DNA from: Actinomycetes bacterium
GTDB taxonomy: Bacteria > Actinomycetota > Acidimicrobiia > Acidimicrobiales > Palsa-688
Length of the DNA stretch: 8,631 nt
Direction of reading: 5' to 3'
Assembly: GCA_021827285.1 (NCBI GenBank)
Contig: JAKAWM010000092.1
Location: 1 to 8,631, forward strand
Positions 1 to 5,001 of the stretch are shown here, in pieces. The stretch's first letter is position 1; every line of letters begins with the position of its first letter. The notes below the pieces were generated by a model. That model worked only from the letters and a program-made list of their open reading frames with translations, searched no databases and was not told where the DNA came from. A program made the position numbers and the translations under genes.

Positions 1-246
1 GACGTTGCAGAGGTGGACTTCGGGCAGCGTCCAGTCCCGCATACCGGTCGTGCCGAGAGAACAGCCGTCGCATGTCCCGTGGTTCAATATGCGCCACGCG
101 TACGCCAGGTTGTCCCTGTTGTCCACCATGGCATCGGTTATGGAACGGTAATTGTTCTGCTTTTGCTCGCCGATGCCAAATGGCTTGAGGCCCACCCACA
201 ACGATGGGTCGATGAGCCTCTCTTTGTGGCGCCCTCGGCCAGCCAT
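1..246 (-). CDS. FdhF/YdeP-type molybdopterin oxidoreductase, N-terminal part (runs off the left edge)
   Basis: Reading the minus strand from an ATG at 246-244 gives 82 uninterrupted codons to the window edge, so only the N-terminus is present. The residues resemble the start of the FdhF/YdeP family of formate-dehydrogenase-like molybdopterin oxidoreductases: an LWVGLKPFGIGE stretch (residues 16-27), then AYAWRILNHGTCDGCSLGTTGMRDWTL (49-74 region) with Cys59 and Cys62 in a C-D-G-C motif, then EVHLCNV at the edge. In this family the protein binds bis-MGD; the physiological electron donor is usually unknown, and these cysteines may or may not hold an Fe-S cluster. The start is well supported by a purine-rich GGGGAGG Shine-Dalgarno five bases upstream. 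It lies 39 bp after the moeA stop on the same strand, so co-transcription is likely and functionally sensible. Substrate cannot be inferred from this fragment. Confidence 0.85.
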   Translation of the reverse strand, partial: MAGRGRHKERLIDPSLWVGLKPFGIGEQKQNNYRSITDAMVDNRDNLAYAWRILNHGTCDGCSLGTTGMRDWTLPEVHLCNV

Positions 247-248
247 GG

Positions 249-270
249 CTGCCTCCCCTCTTCAGGGGCT
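249..270 (-). promoter_or_regulatory. Ribosome binding site of the oxidoreductase overlapping a small hairpin
   Basis: On the minus strand the 39-bp moeA-to-oxidoreductase gap contains CCCCT-GAAG-AGGGG (plus positions 255-268), a perfect 5-bp stem with a 4-base loop. Its 3' arm merges into the GGGGAGG Shine-Dalgarno (about 252-258) that precedes the ATG at 246. If the hairpin forms, part of the ribosome site would be paired, giving a simple way to set translation of the second gene relative to moeA. The pairing is seen in the sequence; the regulatory role is inference. Confidence 0.4.
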
Positions 271-285
271 CCCAAAGCCACAAGG

Positions 286-1527
286 TTACTTGTGCGCTGA
301 GGCTAACGCGTCGTGGTCCAAAACGATGACTTCCACGGGTTCACCGGCGCGCCGGCCTTCCCCGTCAGGCAGCACGGCCAGGGCGTTGGCGCCGGCCATG
401 GCCCTCAGCTGGTGCGATCCCTGGCCGTCCAGGGGGCGTACCCGCAGCTCGCCGTCCGCGCTCAGGGTGGCCACCACCCGCACCAGGTACAGCCGGCCGT
501 CGCGCGGGCGGAGTAGGTCAGCCTCGGCGATGGCCCGTAGCCGGGGGCGGTCGAGGTCCCGGTGGCCGGCCATCAAGCGCAGCGCGGGCCGAGCGAACAG
601 CTCGTAGGAGACGAGCGCCGACACCGGGTTGCCTGGCAGCCCGAAGGCGGGCGTCCCCCCGGGCGGGAGGGTTGAAAAGGCGAACGGCTTGGCCGGCTTG
701 ACCGCGACTTGCATGGTGCGGGCCCCTTCCCCCCCGAGCCTTCCCAGTACCACCCGAACGATGTCACGGTCCCCCACGCTGACCCCACCGCTTGTGATCA
801 GGGCGTCACAGCTCGCCGCGGCCCGCAAGAGGACCTCTGCCAGGCGGTCCGGGTCGTCGCCCACCCATCCCAGGTCGATTGCCTCCCAGCCGTCTGAGCG
901 CACCTGCGCCAGCAGGGTGGCCCGGTTGCTGTCGCGGATCTTGCCGGGCGGGAGGGGCCCGGGCGAGGCAACCAGTTCGTCGCCGGTGGAGGCGATACCC
1001 ACCCGGGGCCGGCGATGCGCGCTCACCTGGCTGGCCCCGATGCTGGCGAGGACGCCGATATGGGCTGGGCCCAGCTGCTCCCCGGCGGGGAAGACCTGGC
1101 TGCCCGCGGGGATGTCGTCCCCGGCGCGGCGGACGTTGGTGCCTGGGCTGAGCCGGCCTTGTACGCCCACGAAGCCATCGCCGTCGGGCTGGGTGTGCTC
1201 GACCATGCAGACGGCGTCCGCCCCCGCTGGGAGCGGGGCCCCCGTCATTATCCTCACCGCTTCACCCTGGCCCACGAAGAGGCCGCGTGGGTCGTTGCCC
1301 GCCATCAGGGTGCCCACCACTCGCAGCCGGGCCGTGCCCTCCTGGGTGTCGGTGGCCCGGAGCGCGTAACCGTCCATGGCCGAGTTGTCAAAGGGCGGGA
1401 CCGCCTCGTCAGCCTGTACTGCCTCGGCCAGGACGAGGCCCAGCGCCTTTTCGACGGGCAGCCGCTCAGGTGGGAGAGGGCGGCAAGAGCCGAGGACGAA
1501 GCTGCGGGCCTCAGGAACGCTGATCAT
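286..1527 (-). CDS. moeA: Molybdopterin molybdenumtransferase MoeA
   Basis: A 413-residue protein, close to the 411 residues of E. coli MoeA. It catalyses ligation of molybdate to adenylylated molybdopterin (MPT-AMP), the last general step of molybdenum cofactor synthesis in the cytoplasm. Visible motifs: PPFDNSAMDGYA (residues 44-55) and RIMTGAPLP (92-100) of the N-terminal region, SGGVSVGDRD (246-255) and GLPGNPVSAL (296-305) of the MoCF-binding domain, then a beta-rich C-terminal domain from about 320 on. I start it at ATG 1527-1525 because an AGAGAGG ribosome site lies just upstream and MISVPEA is the usual MoeA beginning. An in-frame ATG at 1563 would add 12 residues (MGTAKEQQREAG) but has no clear ribosome site and adds an unconserved tail. 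The next gene downstream is a molybdopterin oxidoreductase, so the pair looks like an operon supplying cofactor to its own client. Confidence 0.95.
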   Translation of the reverse strand: MISVPEARSFVLGSCRPLPPERLPVEKALGLVLAEAVQADEAVPPFDNSAMDGYALRATDTQEGTARLRVVGTLMAGNDPRGLFVGQGEAVRIMTGAPLPAGADAVCMVEHTQPDGDGFVGVQGRLSPGTNVRRAGDDIPAGSQVFPAGEQLGPAHIGVLASIGASQVSAHRRPRVGIASTGDELVASPGPLPPGKIRDSNRATLLAQVRSDGWEAIDLGWVGDDPDRLAEVLLRAAASCDALITSGGVSVGDRDIVRVVLGRLGGEGARTMQVAVKPAKPFAFSTLPPGGTPAFGLPGNPVSALVSYELFARPALRLMAGHRDLDRPRLRAIAEADLLRPRDGRLYLVRVVATLSADGELRVRPLDGQGSHQLRAMAGANALAVLPDGEGRRAGEPVEVIVLDHDALASAHK

Positions 1528-1717
1528 GCCGGCCTCTCTTTGCTGTTCTTTTGCTGTGCCCATGGTTACTGTGAATTACCAGATTGCGGGGCTCTACCGC
1601 CATAGCGTCGCGGCGCGCCGGCCCGTGTAGCCTTGGTCGGCAGTGTTCGAGCGTTTCACTGGCCAAGCGCGTGAGGTATGGGTGCTCTCCCACGACCGAG
1701 CCCGCCTGTCGCACCAC

Positions 1718-1753
1718 AATTGCTGCGGCACCGGGAATTGCCGCGGCACCGGG
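1718..1753. repeat. Two tandem copies of an 18-bp unit in the moeA-permease intergenic region
   Basis: Positions 1718-1735 and 1736-1753 are adjacent copies of AATTGCTGCGGCACCGGG, differing at one base (T1724 versus C1742). The unit lies in the 299-bp divergent gap (1528-1826) between moeA and the permease, about 75 bp before the permease start. No convincing gene was found in this gap, and I see no strong -35/-10 pair in it for either direction. The same 18-bp period recurs in the coding repeats of the reductase further on. Confidence 0.75.
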
Positions 1754-1826
1754 CCAGCCCAGCCGGGCCTGATGAAGGCGGGCCCGGGCGCGCCCTGGGT
1801 ACAGGCGCCGGGCAGCGACGCCTGAC

Positions 1827-3014
1827 GTGCTTTTCGCCCGGGCCAAGGGGGGCCTGAAGCCCACTGTGGCGCTCCCCCTCTTTGTCGCCTTCACGGTCGT
1901 GTCCACCGGTGGCCCCCTGGCTCTAGCTGCGCTCTATGGCCCGACCGTGGTGTCTCCCCTTTCGTCTGCCGGGCTCGAGGTGGTGCTGGCGGCCGTGCTC
2001 TTCGGCCTCCCGATGGCCGTCTGGTACGCCTTTTCGGGCCAGGTCGCCTCCGCGGGCGGGCTCTACGCCTTTGTAGAAGCAGGATTGGGGCGGAGATTGG
2101 CGCTGGTACAAGGCGCCCTCTGGACCGTCAGCTACTTCTTGTACTTGCCCTACACGGTCACCTATGTGGTCTATTACGTCCTTCCCACGGTGGTGGGGGG
2201 TACGGGCCCCTACCGGCCCTGGCTGGAGGTGCTCCTACCCGTGGGGATAGCCGCGCTGGGGTTTGTCCGCCTGCGCCGTGCCCTCCTCATCGTGGGTGCC
2301 CTGGCCGTGCTCCAGTTGGCCGTCCTTTTGGCCTTCGCGATAGCCGGTATGGGCCATCTCGGCACTGCTCCTGGTGCTTTCGGCGCCCACGGTGCGGCCC
2401 GTCATATCTTTGGTGGCACCGTCAATTTCTCGCTTCTTTTCATTTGCGTAAGCTTGCCCCTTTTCCTTGGCGGTGAGGCCATAGGCGGGGCCCGGACCGT
2501 CCGGCGCGGCTTGTCCTGGGGGTTCGTGCTGTCCGTCGCCTTCGTGCTCCTCGGCCTGCTGGCTTGGGTGCACGCTGGTCCAGCGCTCACCGGTGGCCAG
2601 GTGCCTGGCCTGGCCCTGGCGCAGCAGAGCTGGGGCCACCCATTTGCGGTGGTTGTCGGGTTCTCCGTAGCGGCGTCTGTGGCTGGTCTGATCGTCGCTG
2701 AGTACCTGGCATTATCGAGGCTCTTGCATGCCATGTCCGGTATGGCGCTAAAAGCTACGACGCTATGGGTTGCCGCCGGCTTTGTCGTGGCTGACCTTTT
2801 AAGCCTGATCAACCCGGATGCCTTTTACAACGACTTGTTGAAGCCCTCGCTCGTCGCGCTGTGGGCCGCCCAGCTGCCAGTGTTCGTAGCGTTCCCGTTT
2901 TTTGCCCGTCGGCATCGCTTCTCGCTGTCCGGTTCGCTGGTCTTGGCCTGTGGTTCTGCTGCCCTCATGAGCTACGGTCTTTACACCGCCATCGTGTCTG
3001 CCGTTTCGTCGTAA
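1827..3014 (+). CDS. APC-superfamily permease (putative amino-acid/amine transporter)
   Basis: A 395-residue, strongly hydrophobic protein with about 11-12 membrane segments (roughly residues 14-37, 48-69, 92-121, 133-148, 150-175, 198-220, 228-250, 270-297, 309-328, 338-360, 366-392). The pattern matches APC-type amino-acid permeases: a VSTGGPLALAALYG segment in TM1, GGLYAFVEAGLGRR after TM2 (residues 77-90), and LPLFLGGEAIGGARTVRRG (210-228) at the TM6 region where the family often has an acidic residue (Glu217). It is short, as many APC permeases have 430-500 residues, and the substrate cannot be told. The start is GTG 1827, the first possible start after an in-frame TGA at 1773-1775; no good ribosome site precedes it. 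Only 30 bp separate its stop from the following reductase gene, so the two probably form one transcript. Confidence 0.85.
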   Translation: MLFARAKGGLKPTVALPLFVAFTVVSTGGPLALAALYGPTVVSPLSSAGLEVVLAAVLFGLPMAVWYAFSGQVASAGGLYAFVEAGLGRRLALVQGALWTVSYFLYLPYTVTYVVYYVLPTVVGGTGPYRPWLEVLLPVGIAALGFVRLRRALLIVGALAVLQLAVLLAFAIAGMGHLGTAPGAFGAHGAARHIFGGTVNFSLLFICVSLPLFLGGEAIGGARTVRRGLSWGFVLSVAFVLLGLLAWVHAGPALTGGQVPGLALAQQSWGHPFAVVVGFSVAASVAGLIVAEYLALSRLLHAMSGMALKATTLWVAAGFVVADLLSLINPDAFYNDLLKPSLVALWAAQLPVFVAFPFFARRHRFSLSGSLVLACGSAALMSYGLYTAIVSAVSS

Positions 3015-3033
3015 ATATATCGATTGTGAAAAT

Positions 3034-3038
3034 AGGAG
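3034..3038 (+). promoter_or_regulatory. Shine-Dalgarno AGGAG that fixes the GTG start of the reductase
   Basis: AGGAG at 3034-3038 sits six bases before GTG 3045-3047. It is the best ribosome site in this part of the window and supports the non-ATG start. It lies inside the 30-bp gap after the permease stop codon TAA (3012-3014). Confidence 0.75.
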
Positions 3039-3044
3039 CGAACC

Positions 3045-4055
3045 GTGCGGTCACTTCTGCCGGTACCGGCCGAGCGAGTCAACTTGGTGGAGGCATACTC
3101 CAAGAGCATTCAAGCGCCCGAGGGCCGGCCCTTCGTGAGGCTCAACATGGTGAGCACGGTGGACGGGGCGGTGGCATTTGCCGGCCGTTCTGGCCCGCTC
3201 GGGGGCCCGGGCGACAAGCTGGTGTTCTCGGTGCTGCGCGCCATAGCCGATGTCATCCTGGTGGGGGCGGGCACGGTGCGGGCCGAGCACTACGGCCCGC
3301 CCCGCCTGCCACCAGAAGTGCAGGCACTGAGAGAGCGGAGGGGCCAAACCCCGCTCCCCCGCCTGGCCGTGGTGTCGCAGTCGGCCTACTTGGACTGGAC
3401 GTTGAGGCTTTTTTCGGCTGCCCCGGCTGGGCCAGCCGGGCCCGCGGCTATTGGTGCGCAGGAAGCTCCTGGTGGCCCGGCTGGTCCCAGTGGCCCGGCT
3501 GCTCCTGGTGGCTCGGCCGCTCCCGGTGGCCCGGCCGCTGTCGCGCAGCCGCGCCCTCTTGTGATCGTCCCCGGTGCCGCCCCGGCCGAGAACGTGCAAC
3601 GGCTGGCCACGAGGGCGGACGTCCTTACAGCGGGCGAGAGGGAGGTGGACCTCAGTGCGGCGCTCCAGGAACTGGGCCGTCTGGGTGCCCGCCACATCCT
3701 GTGCGAGGGCGGTCCCCGCCTGAACTCCAGCCTGGTCGCGGCCGGGCTTGTGGACGAGCTGTGCCTCACTTTGTCGCCCAAGCTGGCCGGGCCCGCTGGG
3801 GGTGGGCTGCCCGGTGGGGGTTGGCTGCCCGCTGGGGGTGGGCTGCCCGGTGGGGGTTGGCTGCCCGCTGGGTGGCTGGGCAGTCGTGGGCAGGCGGTGG
3901 CCCGCCGTCCCGGGGACGAAGCGCAATCGCCACTCGGGACCAGCTCCCAGCCGCGCCAACCGCTGTCGCCCCTCGAGATCGTCCATGTGCTGGAAGAGGA
4001 CAGCTTCTTGTTCCTGCGCATGCGCGTCCAGCACGACCTTGCGCCCGGGTCGTAG
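3045..4055 (+). CDS. Pyrimidine reductase family protein (RibD C-terminal/DHFR-like fold) with two repeat insertions
   Basis: A 336-residue protein; stand-alone relatives usually have about 230-260 residues. The family uses NAD(P)H in a dihydrofolate-reductase-like fold; the reference reaction is 5-amino-6-ribosylamino-uracil phosphate reduction in riboflavin synthesis, but actinobacterial stand-alone copies are often of unproven function. Recognisable parts: RLNMVSTVDGAVA (residues 32-44), ADVILVGAGTVRAEHYGPPR (68-87), ARHILCEGGPRLNSSLVAAGLVDELCLTLSPKLAG (215-249), and the closing LEIVHVLEEDSFLFLRMRV (about 310-328). Two low-complexity stretches interrupt this: residues about 127-165 (Ala/Gly/Pro) and about 249-305 (Gly/Leu/Pro/Trp, then polar). 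Both fall where relatives have short loops, so the fold may survive with long surface loops. It follows the permease by 30 bp. The start GTG is set by AGGAG. A riboflavin role is possible but no other rib gene is nearby. Confidence 0.87.
   Translation: MRSLLPVPAERVNLVEAYSKSIQAPEGRPFVRLNMVSTVDGAVAFAGRSGPLGGPGDKLVFSVLRAIADVILVGAGTVRAEHYGPPRLPPEVQALRERRGQTPLPRLAVVSQSAYLDWTLRLFSAAPAGPAGPAAIGAQEAPGGPAGPSGPAAPGGSAAPGGPAAVAQPRPLVIVPGAAPAENVQRLATRADVLTAGEREVDLSAALQELGRLGARHILCEGGPRLNSSLVAAGLVDELCLTLSPKLAGPAGGGLPGGGWLPAGGGLPGGGWLPAGWLGSRGQAVARRPGDEAQSPLGTSSQPRQPLSPLEIVHVLEEDSFLFLRMRVQHDLAPGS
3465..3536 (+). repeat. Four tandem 18-bp units encoding APGGPA-type hexapeptides
   Basis: Copies at 3465-3482, 3483-3500, 3501-3518 and 3519-3536, in frame with the reductase codons 141-164, encode APGGPA, GPSGPA, APGGSA and APGGPA. 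The consensus is GCTCCTGGTGGCCCGGCT with scattered, mostly third-position changes between copies. The unit keeps the reading frame, so copy-number change would lengthen or shorten the loop by six residues without breaking the protein. Confidence 0.9.
3791..3872 (+). repeat. 36-bp tandem repeat (18-bp subunits) encoding GLPGGG/WLPAGG
   Basis: Positions 3791-3872 have a perfect 36-bp period (about 2.3 copies); position 3790 and position 3873 break it. Each 36-bp unit is two 18-bp halves, GGCTGCCCGGTGGGGGTT and GGCTGCCCGCTGGGGGTG, which differ at two bases. It is translated within reductase residues 249-276 as alternating GLPGGG and WLPAGG. The exact identity of the 36-bp copies suggests recent duplication. 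Confidence 0.92.
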
Positions 4056-4059
4056 TTGA

Positions 4060-4190
4060 AATTGCACCGCACCCTGTACGCAAAATCGTGCCAAACCCTG
4101 ATGTGCACCGGGGCTGGGCGCATTTCGTCGGTCCCTCGGTTGGAGACTGGTGCAATTCCTCGTCAAAATCCGCGGCAAAATGCGCCCAGC
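4060..4190. repeat. Interleaved inverted repeats in the convergent intergenic region
   Basis: The gap 4056-4373 (318 bp) between the reductase stop and the end of the minus-strand DUF6941-like gene holds no gene I can support. It does hold two inverted repeats in the order A-B-A'-B'. A is AATTGCACC (4060-4068) with GGTGCAATT (4149-4157), 9 bp. B is GCTGGGCGCATTT (4113-4125) with AAATGCGCCCAGC (4178-4190), 13 bp perfect with a 52-base spacer. The two cannot both form as simple nested hairpins in one strand. Short CAAAATC/CAAAATG motifs recur at 4081, 4164 and 4176. It may be a bidirectional terminator region or a REP-like repetitive element; neither is proven. Confidence 0.6.
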
Positions 4191-4210
4191 TGTTGGCGCC
4201 GCGGCGGCAA

Positions 4211-4251
4211 ACCGCGCCTAACTCCTACCGCAACGGGGGGATTGGCGCGGT
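4211..4251. repeat. 8-bp inverted repeat in the convergent gap
   Basis: ACCGCGCC (4211-4218) and GGCGCGGT (4244-4251) are perfect complements with a 25-base spacer. There is no T-run after either arm, so a classical intrinsic terminator is not shown. It adds to the dyads of this gene-free stretch between two converging genes. Confidence 0.4.
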
Positions 4252-4373
4252 CTTCCGCCCATGGCGGGCCCATGCACCGCTCACGCCAGAGGTCCCCACC
4301 GTGCTTATCTTCACCGCAGGTACAAGTGCCCCGCCCGGTGCAGGCTACCGCGGGCGCCCTCGCGGGGCCCGTC

Positions 4374-4871
4374 CTACCCAACGCCCGCCGGAGGCCCTTC
4401 GGCGAACTGGATTTGCTGTGCCGGCAGCAACCGGAACGATGAACGGTCCATCTCTCTGCCATCCACTCTCACGCTGAAGTAGTACGACCCCAGTTGGGGC
4501 AGGCCCAGCCCAAAGAGGGGGACAGCCATGGGCATGCTCCACTCGTCGCCTTCTTGCATCTGCGGTGAGCGGGGAGCCATGAAGTACAGGACGATCATGC
4601 CCCTGTCTGCTGGGTCACCTTCTTCGGGCAATTGGTCGGTCAGCATGACCCGTGCTTCCTGCTCGCCGCTCTGCTGGACCAGTTCGATGGTCATCTTGTG
4701 CTGCACATCTGTGTCAGCCGGGCTGATCAAACCCAAGATGGCCAAGCTCACGTTGACGGGGTACGGCGGGACGGGGGACGGGCTGGCCAGGAGGGCGAGC
4801 CCCGCCCCGGCGATGAACAGCTTTCCCCCGCTCACTTCGGCGAAGTCGCACAGCATGACCTTGGCGTCCAT
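4374..4871 (-). CDS. DUF6941-like hypothetical protein
   Basis: A 165-residue soluble protein of unknown function. It resembles the actinobacterial DUF6941 family from memory: a short N-terminal MDAKVMLCDFAEVSGGKLFIAGAG segment (residues 1-24), a proline-rich PSPVPPYP turn (30-38), a VSLAILGLI strand, a conserved-looking HKMTIELVQQSG strand (58-69) and a late GSYYFSVRVDGR (about 132-143) that suggests an all-beta, sandwich-like fold. No signal peptide, membrane segment or catalytic motif is visible, although residues 17-29 are fairly hydrophobic. The ATG at 4871-4869 has no ribosome site, but a TAGGTT box ends six bases upstream, as expected for a leaderless transcript. It is divergent from the glycosyltransferase and converges on the reductase, so it is probably its own transcription unit. 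Family assignment is by pattern only. Confidence 0.75.
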   Translation of the reverse strand: MDAKVMLCDFAEVSGGKLFIAGAGLALLASPSPVPPYPVNVSLAILGLISPADTDVQHKMTIELVQQSGEQEARVMLTDQLPEEGDPADRGMIVLYFMAPRSPQMQEGDEWSMPMAVPLFGLGLPQLGSYYFSVRVDGREMDRSSFRLLPAQQIQFAEGPPAGVG

Positions 4872-4877
4872 GCCACG

Positions 4878-4883
4878 AACCTA
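4878..4883 (-). promoter_or_regulatory. Putative -10 box for a leaderless DUF6941-like transcript
   Basis: On the minus strand TAGGTT (plus positions 4878-4883) fits the TANNNT -10 pattern and is followed by six bases and then the ATG at 4871. That spacing would put transcription start at or next to the A of ATG. No convincing -35 box is seen. Leaderless mRNAs are common in actinobacteria; the assignment here is inference. Confidence 0.4.
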
Positions 4884-4909
4884 GGTGGAGCCCGCCAGGC
4901 CCGCCAGTC

Positions 4910-4940
4910 TTGACGGTTGGCTTGCGTCTGTAACTAGCCT
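4910..4940 (+). promoter_or_regulatory. Possible promoter of the glycosyltransferase gene
   Basis: TTGACG (4910-4915) is close to the -35 consensus and TAGCCT (4935-4940) fits TANNNT, with a 19-base spacer. If real, transcription would begin near 4947, which would exclude translation from GTG 4885 and favour ATG 5002. The spacer is longer than ideal, so this is only a candidate. Confidence 0.25.
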
Positions 4941-5001
4941 CGATCCAGGCTTAGGGGTAGCCGCGCGCCAAGGCTGGCTCCGCACGGGTTGGGACCACGA
5001 C

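Noticed and set aside
13..300. Plus-strand frame at the left edge
   Set aside because: The opposite strand encodes a recognisable FdhF/YdeP-type N-terminus with a good ribosome site, so this is its antisense shadow.
1528..1563. The 12-residue N-terminal extension of MoeA from ATG 1563
   Set aside because: No ribosome site before that ATG, while AGAGAGG precedes the ATG at 1527, and MoeA proteins usually begin close to the VPEA-type segment.
1511..1906. A 131-codon minus-strand frame spanning the moeA-permease gap
   Set aside because: It overlaps the well-supported starts of both flanking genes, has no family resemblance and would place a gene across the likely divergent promoter region.
3415..3872. 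CRISPR-like repetition
   Set aside because: Units are contiguous, 18 or 36 bp, in frame and without unique spacers; these are coding tandem repeats.
3051..4178. A 375-codon minus-strand frame opposite the reductase
   Set aside because: Antisense shadow of the repeat-rich coding region. The translation is low-complexity Gln/Pro/Thr/Arg sequence across the arrays, with no ribosome site or recognisable domain.
4056..4442. A 128-codon plus-strand frame beginning right after the reductase
   Set aside because: Basic, low-complexity translation with no family pattern; it runs into the antisense of the DUF6941-like gene and crosses the inverted repeats.
2861..4477. A 538-codon plus-strand open frame overlapping the permease end, the reductase and the intergenic gap
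   Set aside because: It is open because the GC-rich repeats contain no stop in this frame. Its translation is rich in Arg, Trp, Cys and Gly with no family pattern, whereas the overlapping reductase frame has clear conserved motifs and a ribosome site.
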